64,000 bases of DNA from Microtetraspora sp. NBRC 13810 (GCF_030268685.1 NZ_BSRQ01000031.1:16670-80669), one strand, 5' to 3'. Positions 42,490-52,423 are shown, numbered from the stretch's first letter. The notes: a model not told the origin generated them from the letters alone. Program-made: numbers and translations.

Positions 42490-43898
42490 TTGCGCTGGAT
42501 CCAGGGCATGAGCTCGTCCCAGGCGCCCGACTCGTTGGCGTGCATCACATAATTGCGCGCGGTGGCCATCCATTCGCGTACCGCCGTGGGCCTGGCCGCC
42601 TTGGCCGCGGCCAGCAGGTCGCGGGTGGACAGCGGGATCGGCCGGCCCGCGCGGATCGACTCCTGCAGTTTGATCTCGACCGCCCGGTCCACCAGCCCCT
42701 TGAGGTCGGCGCCGACGAACTGGTCGGTGACCTTGGCCACGGCGCCGAAGTCGACCTCCGCCAGCGGCTTGTCGCGGCACAGGATGCGCAGGATCGCCGC
42801 GCGTGCCTCCGCGTCCGGCGGCGGTACGAAGACGAGCTGGTCGAACCGGCCAGGACGGCGGAACGCCACGTCGATGTACCAGGGCGCGTTCGTGGCTGCG
42901 AGCACCAGGACGCCCTCGTTCGCGCTCTGGTCGACACCGTCCAGCTCCGACAGGAACTGGTTGACGAGCTGCCGGCTGTGCGCCTGCCGCATGTCGGAAC
43001 GGCGCGCGGCCAGCGCGTCCACCTCGTCGAAGAACAGCACGCAGGGCCGGTGGCGGCGGGCCAGGTCGAACGTGGCGCGCAGGTTCCGCTCGCTGGAGCC
43101 GATGTACATGTCGAGAATGTCGGCCAGCCCGACGCTCACGAACGCCGCGCCGAGCTCGCCGGCGGCAGCCCTGGCCAGGTGCGTCTTCCCGACTCCCGGC
43201 GGCCCGTACAGCAGGACACCGCCGCCGGCGCGCTTGCCGAAGGCGGCGAACAGCTCGGGCTGCTGGACGGGCAGCAGCAGCTTGACCCGGAGCGCCTCCT
43301 TGACCTCGTCCATCCCGGCGACGTCGGCGAAACTGAAGGCCGACCGCTCGACCTCCGCGGTGGACCGCTCGTGGGTGGCCGAGGAAGGCCCCAGGTACGT
43401 GGACCCGGCGGGCTGGGGCGGCGGCGCGGGCGACACGGATGGCGCGGATGGCGCGGTGGCGGCGGGTGGCGCGGATGGCGCGGTGGCGGCAGGTAGCGGG
43501 ATCACCAGGCGGGCCGCCAGGTCGGCGTCCGCGACGGACGGGTCACGCGAGACCGCCTCGTGGTAGCGGTAGGCCGCCTTGTGCACGCTCCCCTCGCCCA
43601 GCAGGGCGCGGGCCGCCAGCACCCCCACGCGCGGCGGGTATCCGCCCACGGCGAGCAGCGGCTCCAGCGCAGACAGCGCCTCCCCGTGCGAGCTCTGCCG
43701 GACGAATGCCTCGGCCAGCCCGGCCATGATGTCCGGGTCCTTGGGCGCGAGCACGAGCGCGGCGCGGAACTCGGCCTCCGCATCGGCCAGATACCCCTTG
43801 TTCAGTAGCTGCTCGGCCAGGTGCCGACGCAGGGGCAGGTTGTCCGGGGAGAGACGAGCGGCCTCGCCCAGCGCCTTCAAACCGGGGTCGTCGACCAC
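42483..43898 (-). CDS. TPR-AAA+ ATPase
   Basis: A 471-residue protein. Residues 1-130 contain TPR-like helices. A Pro/Ala linker (encoded by a 27-bp tandem repeat) leads to a single AAA+ module of the FtsH/Cdc48 class: Walker A GPPGVGKT, Walker B VLFFDEVD, sensor-1 AATN and the arginine finger in RRPGRFD. It has no peptidase domain, so it may remodel proteins for other factors. Coupled to the downstream TPR membrane protein. Confidence 0.9.
   Translation of the reverse strand: MVDDPGLKALGEAARLSPDNLPLRRHLAEQLLNKGYLADAEAEFRAALVLAPKDPDIMAGLAEAFVRQSSHGEALSALEPLLAVGGYPPRVGVLAARALLGEGSVHKAAYRYHEAVSRDPSVADADLAARLVIPLPAATAPSAPPAATAPSAPSVSPAPPPQPAGSTYLGPSSATHERSTAEVERSAFSFADVAGMDEVKEALRVKLLLPVQQPELFAAFGKRAGGGVLLYGPPGVGKTHLARAAAGELGAAFVSVGLADILDMYIGSSERNLRATFDLARRHRPCVLFFDEVDALAARRSDMRQAHSRQLVNQFLSELDGVDQSANEGVLVLAATNAPWYIDVAFRRPGRFDQLVFVPPPDAEARAAILRILCRDKPLAEVDFGAVAKVTDQFVGADLKGLVDRAVEIKLQESIRAGRPIPLSTRDLLAAAKAARPTAVREWMATARNYVMHANESGAWDELMPWIQRKW
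43441..43494 (-). repeat. Two-unit 27-bp tandem repeat in the AAA+ linker
   Basis: Two adjacent 27-bp units differing by one base encode the Ala/Pro/Ser linker ahead of the ATPase domain. Confidence 0.75.
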
Positions 43899-44289
43899 GT
43901 TGGCCCCTTCTGTTGCGATATCGGTGGTTCAGAGCTCTTCAAACTACCGAAATCGAACTCGGGCGGTGGTCTGTATGTCAGCCTTTGTCGCGATATCACC
44001 GCTGGTCTGCGCGAGCCGCCGACTCCACGTCCTCGGGGGCCACTCCCCAGAAGGTCGCTCCACGTCGTCCACTGTTCGCGCTACGTCACCGTTTCGCCCG
44101 CTGCTCGCCCACGCAGTGAGCTCAGGGATCGGTTTGAGAAGCGCGACATGCGGCGCGTGGGTGCCGCCGAAATAGCCACAGCCGAATACCGATGTGGCGA
44201 CGAGGATTCGCCCCGGGCTCCACCCCTCAGAGCGTTCGGATATCGACGGCCCCGCCCGGACCCCGGGTCGAATCACTCGAAGAGAAAAC
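43899..44289. other. Intergenic region, no gene seen
   Basis: A 391-bp gap of reduced GC upstream of the AAA+ gene and downstream of the 144-residue secreted protein. It probably holds the AAA+ promoter. No credible frame, RNA or repeat is seen. Confidence 0.5.
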
Positions 44290-44724
44290 TCAGGTGTTCA
44301 CGCAGACCGTATCCATCGTGACGCTCCCGTCCACCTCACCAAGGGGGGTGACGACGAGAACGAAAAGTCGAGCTTTGTAGCATTGCGTGCCGGCCGCGTC
44401 AGCGGTGTGGACGGTGTAGTTGACCGCGTCGCCGGGACCGAGCTGCCGAAGCCCCGGACTTTTCGAGTCGACCACTCGACTGCCATCGCGAAAAATGCTG
44501 ATATAGGGTGTCACCAATACCGTGCCGGTGGAACAGCCCACGGTCAGCTTCCCGGTCACGCTGGCCTTTGACGTGGTGTCGTTGAGCGTGACGGTCGCCC
44601 TGCAGCCGGGGCTTACCGACTTCGAGATTCCCGCACTCGCCGCCATGGCGCTCTGAGCGGTGAGTCCGAGCATGGCGGCAGCCACGGTGCCGGCCACGGC
44701 GATGCTTCTCAACCTGAGTCGCAT
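44290..44724 (-). CDS. Small secreted protein, unknown function
   Basis: A 144-residue exported protein with a clean signal peptide (residues 1-29, ending QSAMAAS). The mature part is beta-rich, with three cysteines, and contains SPGCRATVTLNDTTSKASVTG. I do not recognise the family. The ATG at 44724 is chosen for the purine-rich site GAGAGAAGG upstream; an earlier ATG at 44787 would add residues ahead of the signal peptide. Confidence 0.75.
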   Translation of the reverse strand: MRLRLRSIAVAGTVAAAMLGLTAQSAMAASAGISKSVSPGCRATVTLNDTTSKASVTGKLTVGCSTGTVLVTPYISIFRDGSRVVDSKSPGLRQLGPGDAVNYTVHTADAAGTQCYKARLFVLVVTPLGEVDGSVTMDTVCVNT

Positions 44725-44982
44725 GAACCTTCTCTCTCGATGAAGCGCAAGACGAGTTCGCGCTGATGATTTGTGCACGCTCATCATAGGAATGGCCCCT
44801 TAAGTGCTGCTGAAATGCCACTGAAAGCCTTGCACCGCCCACCCTCAGAGGTTTTGCGATGGCACCGCAGACTCGCCCGTCCGAGCCTGTCGGCCTCGCA
44901 ACGGAAACGCCCGGGAAACAGCGCCTAGTGTTCGATCGCCTTTCGCAGACAGGATGATTTCCACTGGTTGAAGGGGCTTCAC

Positions 44983-46395
44983 ATGCGGAAATGTTCGTCA
45001 ATATGGCGCGGGGCGGTGGTGATGTGCGCGAGCACGCTGCTGCTGAGCGTCGCCGTCGGCAGCGCGGACGCCACAGGGCGGGATCCCCAGCCCTGCGTCC
45101 AGACCAGCGCTCCCAGTCTCCCGCCGCCGACGGCCACAAAGGTCAGCACCGTCGGGCAGGTCTACAACTGTCTCCTGGACCACTACTTCGCCCGTGCCAG
45201 GCTCGACAATCGCGACCTGCTGGCCGCCGCGTTCGCGGGCCTGACCACCGAGCTGGAGGGACGCGGCATCGACCAGGCGGACGCCGTGATGCCGCCGCTG
45301 GCAGGCGACCGCGCCGCCGACTGGGGCACGTTCGCCGCGGCCTATGAGCGCATCACCTCCCGGTTGCCCGACGACCGGGTACGCCAGGCGGTGGCCGGCG
45401 CCGCCATCGACAGCATGATCGGCGGCCTGCACGACAATCACGTCCGCTGGACGCGCGGCATGTCCTCGCCCAGCGAGCCCGGCACGTCCTACGGGCTGGG
45501 GTTCACCGCCTCGTCCTCGTCCTATCTGGCCCAGCATTCTCCGCAGCGGGCGCGGGGACCACTGCACATCACCGCGGTCACCGGCGGACCGGCCGCCGCG
45601 CAACACCTGCGCCCCGGTGACGTCATCGAGGCCGTCAACGGCGCTCCCCCGTTCGCGGACAGCGTGGTGTCCGTCGGCGCGTTGCGGATGCTCTCCCCCC
45701 GCGCGGGCGACGACGCCCCGGTCCGGCTCTCGCTACGCCGTCCCGCGACCGGCCGGACCTGGACGGTCACTCTGCGGCCGGAGACGTTCACACCGGCGAC
45801 CAGAACGGTCAGCGCCCAGTTGGTGGACGGCGACATCGCCGCCGTCCGGATGAACACCTTCGGCTCCGGGTCCGCCGACCAAGTCCTGGCGGCCATCGCC
45901 GAACTCCGCGAGCAGGCCACGCTGCGCGGCGTCGTGCTGGACGTCCGCGGCAACATCGGGGGCCGGGCCGCCGAGGTCCCGCGGCTGCTCGGGGCGCTGG
46001 CTCACGGCAGGATCTGGGGCTACCGGTGTGACGTCGGCGAGACCTGTACCCCGCAGCGGACCGACGACAGCGTCCCGCTGCTGGGCCTGCCCGTGGCGGT
46101 GCTGACCGACGGGGGTTGCGCCTCGTCGTGCGACGCGTTCACCAGCGCCGTCAAGGGCCTGGAACTCGGCCCGGTGATCGGCGCCCGTACCTCGGGCATG
46201 GTGTCGGGGGTCGCCCACCGGTACGCGCTCGATGACAACACGACCGTGAGCATCGCCACCGAGGTCGGTCTCGGCCCGGACCGCGAAAGGATCAACGGCA
46301 TCGGCGTGCCGCCCGATCACTTCGTACCGTTGACCGCCGGGGATCTGTCCGCCGGACGTGACCCCGCCATGGACAAGGCCGTCGCACTGTTGTGA
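44983..46395 (+). CDS. Secreted S41-family peptidase
   Basis: A 470-residue exported protease: signal peptide about 30 residues, a helical N-terminal region, a PDZ-like segment (RPGDVIEAVNGAPP) and the S41 catalytic domain. The probable nucleophile Ser is in GGCASSCDAF. Where C-terminal processing peptidases have the catalytic Lys of the FGKG motif, this protein has SGMVS, so it belongs to another S41 subgroup or is altered. The ATG at 44983 has AAGGGG upstream; a TTG at 44968 is less likely. Convergent with the SARP gene. Confidence 0.85.
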   Translation: MRKCSSIWRGAVVMCASTLLLSVAVGSADATGRDPQPCVQTSAPSLPPPTATKVSTVGQVYNCLLDHYFARARLDNRDLLAAAFAGLTTELEGRGIDQADAVMPPLAGDRAADWGTFAAAYERITSRLPDDRVRQAVAGAAIDSMIGGLHDNHVRWTRGMSSPSEPGTSYGLGFTASSSSYLAQHSPQRARGPLHITAVTGGPAAAQHLRPGDVIEAVNGAPPFADSVVSVGALRMLSPRAGDDAPVRLSLRRPATGRTWTVTLRPETFTPATRTVSAQLVDGDIAAVRMNTFGSGSADQVLAAIAELREQATLRGVVLDVRGNIGGRAAEVPRLLGALAHGRIWGYRCDVGETCTPQRTDDSVPLLGLPVAVLTDGGCASSCDAFTSAVKGLELGPVIGARTSGMVSGVAHRYALDDNTTVSIATEVGLGPDRERINGIGVPPDHFVPLTAGDLSAGRDPAMDKAVALL

Positions 46396-46515
46396 TCCGT
46401 ATCACATAGGGCGGGTTCGTCGCCCGCACCCGGGCGCGGTGGATCGGCGGTCACCGTTGACGCTTCCGGTGGTCCTGGCCGGCGTGGTTCTGACGGCGGC
46501 GTCGGCGCTCCGATG

Positions 46516-49359
46516 TCAGAGCTGCCGTTGGATCACTTTCGGAGTGTTGTGTTCCGCGGTGGTCTCCATGGCTTGCTTCTCCTCGCCGGTGACCAGGCCG
46601 AGGCGATGCAGAATGGCAGCCGATCGCCGCCGGAATCGCCGCGCCTCCTCCAACTCGCCGAGATCGTGGAGCGCGAGCCCGAGCCCCCAGGAGATCTCCG
46701 CTTCCCGGTAGTCGGCCACGTGGCCGTCGGCTCGGTAGAGCGTCAGGGCCTGCCGGATGTGCCACACGGCCTCGTCCGGCCTTCCCGCCAGCCGGTACGC
46801 CTCGCCGAGGTGTATCCGAACACAAACGCTGTCGACGGTCACCCCGAACTCCTGGAAGATCGTCATCGCCCGCGTGTGCAGATCGATGGCCTCCTCGAAC
46901 CTCCCCGCGTGCTGGTACGCCAGACCGAGGTGCGTGAGAATCACTCCTTCACGCCAAGGACCGTCATCTCCTGCCTCGCGTGCGGTGCGCAGTGCCCGCA
47001 AATGATATTCGATGGCCTTTTCGAAGCGGCCCGACGCGCGATGGGCGATGCCTATCTGATCCAGCAGGGCCGCCTCGCGGGGAGGGTGGCCGTACTCCTG
47101 ATAGGCGGCGAGCGAATGGTGGAGAAGGACGATTCCCTCGGCCGTCCTACCGGTGCAGATCTGCGTCCAGCCGAGGTCACCGTGCATGTGCGCCAGGAGA
47201 AGTCGATCCTCAGTGCATTCGGCGGCCCGTAAGGAGAGCTCGCAGAGGGCGAGCTGCTTGAGCCAGTGGCCCCTCTCGTACAGCGAGACGGTGAAGCTCA
47301 TGGCCAGCGCGACCGCGAGGCCGGCGGCGGAGGTGCGCGCGACCTGGCCGACGACCGCCAGCACGTTGTCCTCCTCGGCATCGATCCAGGCGTGCAGGTC
47401 CTCACTCGTCTTCAACGTCGCCCCTGGATGGGTGAGCGCCCGCGGGCCGACGGCGGTACGCCATGAGCCGCTTCCTTTCACCCTGTCGACGGCGGTACGC
47501 GCGGTCGCGAGATAACAGTGCAGGACACGCTCCACGGCCTGCTGCTGAGCCGTACTCGTTTCCTCCTCGTTCGCCTGTTCACGGGCGAACAGCCGAAGCA
47601 GGTCATGCAGGCGATATCTGTCCGGCGTGTGGTTCTCCACCAGTTGGGCGTCGACCAGGTGGTCAAGGAGATCCCGGGCCTGTTCGTCGGGGAGGCCCGC
47701 CAGCGCGGCGGCCGCGGGAAGGCCGAGGTCCGGGCCGTCCAGCAGGCCCAGTAATCGGAACATTCGTGCCGCCGCGGCACCGTGCGAGCTGGCCGGCAAG
47801 TCTTGGTAGCTGCCCTGGAAGCTCGCGCGCACCGCGCGATCGTCCGCTCGCAACTCGTCGAGGCGGCGCCGCGCGGTGGCCAGCCGGCGCGCCAGCGTCG
47901 ACACCGGCCAGTTGGGCCGGGCGCTCAGCCGGGCCCCGGCCAAGCACAGGGCAAGTGGCAGACCCCCGCAGAGCCGGACGACCTCCGCCGCCGCGGCGGG
48001 GTCGGTGGCGATCCTTCCGGCACCGGTCACGCCGCTGAGCAGGGTCAGTCCCTCCACGTCAGTGAGCACATCGAGCGGGACCTGGCTCGCGTCCTCCAGC
48101 GAGGTGAGCATCCTGCGGCTGGTCACCAGCACAGCGCAGGTGGAGCTGCCGGGCAGCAGCGGCCGAACCTGCGCCGCGTCGCGGGCGTTGTCCAGCACGA
48201 CGAGCAACCTCCTGCCGTCGGTCAGGGAACGGAACCGGCCGGCGGCCTCCTCCACGTCCGCGGGCACGGCCGAGTCGGCCACGCCGAGCGAGCGCAGGAA
48301 CCGGCCGAGCGCCGCCAGCGGCGTGACGGGATCGACCTCCGGGGTAGCGCCCTGCAGGTTCACGTACAGCTGCCCGTCGGGGAAACGATCGGCGACGGCG
48401 TGTGCCACGTGAATGGCCAGGGCGGACTTGCCGATCCCGCCCGTCCCGCTGATCTGGCAGATCCTCCTCCGGGCCTGCCCGTCCGCGTCGAGCAAGCCGG
48501 TCAGGCAGGCCACCTCGGCGAAACGTCCGGTGAAGGTCGCCACGTCCGCCGGCAACTCGGCGGGCACCGGAGGGGCGTGCTCCGGGCTCCCGTACGCCCA
48601 CTGCGCCGCGACTGAGTCCGCTTCGAGGATCTGCTGGTGGAGGTTCCGCAGCTCGACACCCGGCTCGATCCCGAGCTCCTCGACCAGTCTGGCCCGGGCG
48701 TCACGGTAGACCTCCAGCGCGGCGGCACGCCTGCCGTCCTGGTGCAACGCCGTCATCAGCAGATAGACCAGCCGCTCGCGCAGCGGGTCCTCGCTCAGCA
48801 ACATCGGCAGCTCGGCCAGCGGTTCCCGGTGACGACCGCATCGCAGGTCGGCCGCGATGCGCTCCTCCAGAGTGGTCAGACGCTCGTCCCGCAATGCCGC
48901 TCCGAACGTGTCCTGCAGCCAATCGCCCGCCACATTCGCCAGCGGCGCCCCGCGCCACAGCCGCAGTGCCTGCCGGAGCAGCCCACGGGCCTCTTCCGGC
49001 CGGCTCGCCCCGGCTTGACCGACCAGGTCACGGAACCGGTACAGATCCACCCGCAGCGGATCGAGTTCCAGCCGGTAGCCCGGGGGCGACGTGGCCAGTT
49101 CGGTGTCCGGCACGGCGACGAGGAGTCGTCGTAGCTTCGACACGTATCCGTGAACGGCGTTGCGCGCCGACATCGGCGGCTGCCGCCCCCACACCGTCTC
49201 CACCAGCCGGTCCAGGGAGACCACCTGGCCGGGATGCAGCAGCAATGTCGCGAGCACCGAACGCTGCTGAGCCGTGGAAGGCCCGGTCAGTTTGTCTCCC
49301 GCCCAGATCCCGACGGGCCCAAGCAGCCGGAACTCCGTCCCGCCCAGTGCCTCGTGCAC
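46516..49359 (-). CDS. AfsR/SARP-type regulator (BTAD, NB-ARC, TPR)
   Basis: A 947-residue regulator. Residues 1-95 are the OmpR-type DNA-binding domain (EFRLLGPVGIWAGD, then NAVHGYVSKLRRLL), 100-250 the BTAD domain, 275-560 an NB-ARC-like ATPase (P-loop GTGGIGKSAL, RRLLVVLDNARD as Walker B, GGLPLAL), and the remainder TPR repeats. Such proteins activate secondary-metabolite genes. Start: GTG 49359 with AAAGGA upstream; the open frame further upstream is a shadow of the glycosyltransferase. The chimeric relic at 8550 begins with a similar N terminus. Confidence 0.93.
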   Translation of the reverse strand: MHEALGGTEFRLLGPVGIWAGDKLTGPSTAQQRSVLATLLLHPGQVVSLDRLVETVWGRQPPMSARNAVHGYVSKLRRLLVAVPDTELATSPPGYRLELDPLRVDLYRFRDLVGQAGASRPEEARGLLRQALRLWRGAPLANVAGDWLQDTFGAALRDERLTTLEERIAADLRCGRHREPLAELPMLLSEDPLRERLVYLLMTALHQDGRRAAALEVYRDARARLVEELGIEPGVELRNLHQQILEADSVAAQWAYGSPEHAPPVPAELPADVATFTGRFAEVACLTGLLDADGQARRRICQISGTGGIGKSALAIHVAHAVADRFPDGQLYVNLQGATPEVDPVTPLAALGRFLRSLGVADSAVPADVEEAAGRFRSLTDGRRLLVVLDNARDAAQVRPLLPGSSTCAVLVTSRRMLTSLEDASQVPLDVLTDVEGLTLLSGVTGAGRIATDPAAAAEVVRLCGGLPLALCLAGARLSARPNWPVSTLARRLATARRRLDELRADDRAVRASFQGSYQDLPASSHGAAAARMFRLLGLLDGPDLGLPAAAALAGLPDEQARDLLDHLVDAQLVENHTPDRYRLHDLLRLFAREQANEEETSTAQQQAVERVLHCYLATARTAVDRVKGSGSWRTAVGPRALTHPGATLKTSEDLHAWIDAEEDNVLAVVGQVARTSAAGLAVALAMSFTVSLYERGHWLKQLALCELSLRAAECTEDRLLLAHMHGDLGWTQICTGRTAEGIVLLHHSLAAYQEYGHPPREAALLDQIGIAHRASGRFEKAIEYHLRALRTAREAGDDGPWREGVILTHLGLAYQHAGRFEEAIDLHTRAMTIFQEFGVTVDSVCVRIHLGEAYRLAGRPDEAVWHIRQALTLYRADGHVADYREAEISWGLGLALHDLGELEEARRFRRRSAAILHRLGLVTGEEKQAMETTAEHNTPKVIQRQL

Positions 49360-49463
49360 CGATTGTCCTTTCGCTCTCGCGAGTGCCTCTGCCGCGCCGC
49401 GACTGCCATCACTGGGAGATCGAGACGAGGACGTCGCTTTCAGCGTCACCAGATCACCGTTTC

Positions 49464-50636
49464 TCACGCTCCGGCGAGCAGTTGCTCCACCGCGTCCGCC
49501 GCCGCCCTGGCGCCGCCCGCCGCGGCCAGTTCGCCGCGCATCCAGCTCAGACGCTCGCGCATGTGTTCGCGCGACGCGACGTCCTCCACCGCCTCCCACA
49601 GCGTGGAGTCGGTGACCTCCTCGGGCCGCAGCACTCTGCCGAGTCCGAGTTCGGCGATACGGTCGGCGTTGGCCCGCTGCTCGGCCATCTGCGGCACGGC
49701 CACCATCGGCACCCCGAAGTGCAGGCTCTCCATCGTGCTGCCCATCCCCGCATGGGTCACGAACGCGCGCGCGTGGCGCAACACCGCCAGTTGCGGCGCG
49801 TGTCCGTGCACCTGCACGTTGGACGGGATCGGACCCAGCTCCGCAGGGTCCACCGGCCCCACCGCCAGCACGACCTGCCAAGGCCGATCCGCCACCGCGC
49901 GCAGCACCGTGCGGTAGAACCCGGGACGATCGTTGTAACCGGTGCCGAGGGAGACCAGCACCACGGGAAGATCGCCCGACGGCCTCCATCTCCCCTGGTA
50001 GGCCCGCTCGGTCAGCGCGGGACCGACGAACCTGTAGCCGCTGCCGAACGTCTCACCGGCGTACTGGAAGGCACGCGGCAGCATCACCAGCCGCAGCCCG
50101 GCCCCGTCGCCGCGCATGAAGCCCGGGACATCGGTGATCCCCTCCTTGCGCAGGAAGAGAGCCATCCGCATGGCGAAGAGCAGGAAACGCGGACTGACGG
50201 GGTTGAGGGTGGTGTATTTCGCGCCCATCGACCAGTGGTCGTTGCTGACCAGGTTCGGCCAGATCTCCACCGAGGGCACCTGCCAGCGCCTGGCCATGAT
50301 CCGCCCCCACCAGCCGAGCGTCCCGTCGTGCACCACCAGGTCTGGACGCGTCCCCTGGGAGACCTGTGCCAGCATCGTCCTGGTCTCCGCCAGCAGCAGA
50401 CGGGAGGCGCGGACGAGCTCCTTACCGTGCATCTGCGGCGCCCGCATGTCTTCGCGCGACTCCCAGGTCGAGGTTATGGGCACCACTTCGGCTCCGGTCT
50501 CGGCGACCCGGGCCGCGAAGTCCTTCGTGATGGCGTAGGTGACGCGGTGGCCTCGCCGGACGAGCTCGGCGGCCAGGCCCAGGGTGGGGTTGACGTGCCC
50601 CGCCGCGGCCGGGGCGAAGAATGCCAAGGTTGCCAT
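49464..50636 (-). CDS. Macrolide-type family 1 glycosyltransferase
   Basis: A 390-residue GT1/GT-B enzyme of the MGT/OleD group that inactivates macrolides by adding glucose. His13 in AAAGHVNP is the expected catalytic base, and the donor-binding segment reads FVTHAGMGSTMESL then GVPMVAVPQMAEQRANA. The transcript is probably leaderless: TATAAT ends eight bases before the ATG. A divergent TetR gene shares the palindromic promoter, suggesting induction by the enzyme's substrate. It follows a SARP gene downstream on the same strand. Confidence 0.92.
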   Translation of the reverse strand: MATLAFFAPAAAGHVNPTLGLAAELVRRGHRVTYAITKDFAARVAETGAEVVPITSTWESREDMRAPQMHGKELVRASRLLLAETRTMLAQVSQGTRPDLVVHDGTLGWWGRIMARRWQVPSVEIWPNLVSNDHWSMGAKYTTLNPVSPRFLLFAMRMALFLRKEGITDVPGFMRGDGAGLRLVMLPRAFQYAGETFGSGYRFVGPALTERAYQGRWRPSGDLPVVLVSLGTGYNDRPGFYRTVLRAVADRPWQVVLAVGPVDPAELGPIPSNVQVHGHAPQLAVLRHARAFVTHAGMGSTMESLHFGVPMVAVPQMAEQRANADRIAELGLGRVLRPEEVTDSTLWEAVEDVASREHMRERLSWMRGELAAAGGARAAADAVEQLLAGA

Positions 50637-50641
50637 ACCGG

Positions 50642-50655
50642 TGTATTATAATACA
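50642..50655. promoter_or_regulatory. Palindromic TetR operator over back-to-back -10 boxes
   Basis: TGTATTATAATACA is a perfect 14-bp palindrome whose centre supplies TATAAT to both strands, for the glycosyltransferase to the left and the TetR gene to the right. A repressor bound here would block both. Confidence 0.8.
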
Positions 50656-50676
50656 TGTGTATGGGAAAGGAAGGTC

Positions 50677-51288
50677 ATGCCGAAGAAGGTCGACCATGAC
50701 GAGCGGCGCCGGCACATCGCCGAGGCCGTGCTGCGCATCGCGGGCCGCGACGGGCTGGACCGGGCAACGCTGCGCGACGTCGCGGTCGAGGCGGGCGTCT
50801 CACTCGGCTCCGTGCAGCACTACTTCGGCAGCAAGGACGAAATGCTCCGGTACGTGGTCGGGTATCTGGGCGAGCACGTCACCGCGCGGATCATGTCCCG
50901 GCTCTGCGACCTGGACAGGTTCCGGGTACGGGACTTCCTGTTCTTGATGGCGGCCGAGATGCTCCCGCTGGACGAGCGCCGCCGCGCCGAGCGCCGCGCC
51001 GGTCAGGCTTTCGTCGCACGGGCCGTCGACGCTCCCGAACTGACCGAGGTACTACGGGAGGGCCACTCCTTGCTGCACGACCGGGTGACCGAGTTGATCA
51101 TCCAGGCGCAGCGAGACGGGGAGATCAAGGCCGGACTCGACGCCGGACACGAGTCCGTCGCACTCCTCGCCATGATCGAAGGGCTGGCCTCAGACCTCCT
51201 GCTCGACATATGCGCCCCCGAAAGCGCACTCGAAACCGTGCACTACCACCTGAACCGACTGACGACCTCCCCATCCTCCCGGCCTTGA
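50677..51288 (+). CDS. TetR-family transcriptional regulator
   Basis: A 203-residue TetR protein: helix-turn-helix at 10-55 (HIAEAVLRIAGRDGLDRATL, then GSVQHYFGSKDEML) and a C-terminal ligand domain with MLPLDERRRAERRAG. The ATG at 50677 has GGAAGG upstream. Divergent from the macrolide-type glycosyltransferase, it most likely represses that gene and itself through the palindrome at 50642. Confidence 0.93.
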   Translation: MPKKVDHDERRRHIAEAVLRIAGRDGLDRATLRDVAVEAGVSLGSVQHYFGSKDEMLRYVVGYLGEHVTARIMSRLCDLDRFRVRDFLFLMAAEMLPLDERRRAERRAGQAFVARAVDAPELTEVLREGHSLLHDRVTELIIQAQRDGEIKAGLDAGHESVALLAMIEGLASDLLLDICAPESALETVHYHLNRLTTSPSSRP

Positions 51289-51500
51289 CCACCAGACGGA
51301 TCGCCAGGAGGACTCGGCCGCGATACGCCGGATCGCGGCCGCGGCCCGGACCAGCCCCCCGCTCGCGAGTGATCCGCCCCACAACCAATCGCACAGCACC
51401 ACCCTGACCGCCGGCACTCCCACGGAACAGAGCAGGGGTGGTGTACCTGTCCTGGCACACTGCTTGGTGTATCTCCGGTGGCCAAGCAGATAGGTGCCGC

Positions 51501-52160
51501 ATGGGGCAGGACGAGGTTTCGACTTGGGACGGCGTCACTCAGCGGTCGAGTTACAGCGACCGGGTGATCGAGGGACGCGACAAGCTGGCCGACGCGGCAC
51601 GTGACGGTGACTGGTCTACGGTCTTCGATCTGCTCGAAGCGCGCCCCGACTGGATCAACGGCGGCAGAGTCGGCGGCAGCAGCGGATACGCCCCACTTCA
51701 CCAGGTCGCCCGGCACGGCGCTGACGCCGACATCGCCCACCAGTTGGTCGCAGGCGGCGCCTGGCGCATGCTGCGCACGGCTCAAGGAGAGCAGGCGGTC
51801 GACATCGCTGATCGCATGGGACACCATCATCTCCTGGTACCGCTTACGCCAGTTATCCGCCACCGGCTGCCGGTCGAGACCATGAGGTCGATCCAACGGC
51901 ATTTTCACACGCTGATTCACGACCGCGCCGGCGATCTGATCACCTGTCAGCAGTTGCGACTTCCCGAGCTGGAAACACTCACCGAGCAACGGAACCCAGC
52001 CTGCTGGTTTGCCGTCCCCGGCATGCATGGCGGTTTCAGCTATCGACTGGAGCAAGCCGAACTGACCGTGGAAAGCTGGTGTCGCGTCGTTGAGGGATCG
52101 GGTCAGCGGCACGTTATCGACGAACACGGCGCACGGCTCGTTGCCGAGGGATTCGTCTGA
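51501..52160 (+). CDS. Ankyrin-repeat protein
   Basis: A 219-residue protein with two or three degenerate ankyrin repeats in residues 25-115 (GYAPLHQVARHGADADIAHQ, then VDIADRMGHHHLL). The C-terminal 100 residues are conserved in similar actinomycete proteins and end in a small beta-rich domain (WFAVPGMHGGFSYRL). There is no signal peptide. It is a single gene of modest GC content between TetR and a run of relics; its partner is unknown. Confidence 0.8.
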   Translation: MGQDEVSTWDGVTQRSSYSDRVIEGRDKLADAARDGDWSTVFDLLEARPDWINGGRVGGSSGYAPLHQVARHGADADIAHQLVAGGAWRMLRTAQGEQAVDIADRMGHHHLLVPLTPVIRHRLPVETMRSIQRHFHTLIHDRAGDLITCQQLRLPELETLTEQRNPACWFAVPGMHGGFSYRLEQAELTVESWCRVVEGSGQRHVIDEHGARLVAEGFV

Positions 52161-52423
52161 TCAACAGAATCCAGAGGTCGGTTTATTCAACATGGCGCCG
52201 GTGACATCCGCTACCGGTCGATGAGTCCGGCGCGGACCTCTTCCAGGCGCACAGGGACATTTCCTCAAACCCTCAAAGATCACCGAGTGACACCGTTTGA
52301 CGCACCGCGCCTACCCGACGATCCGGACCGGCCCAGCCACGCCAGACACGGCCGACGCGCCCCCACAAGAGCCGCGGATGCACAGGTCCCTCCCGCGAAC
52401 TTCGCCATGACGGCGGGGGCGGC

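Noticed and set aside
46516..49989. Longer start for the SARP gene at 49989
   Set aside because: The extra sequence is Arg/Gly-rich shadow of the glycosyltransferase and the DNA-binding domain begins right after the GTG at 49359.
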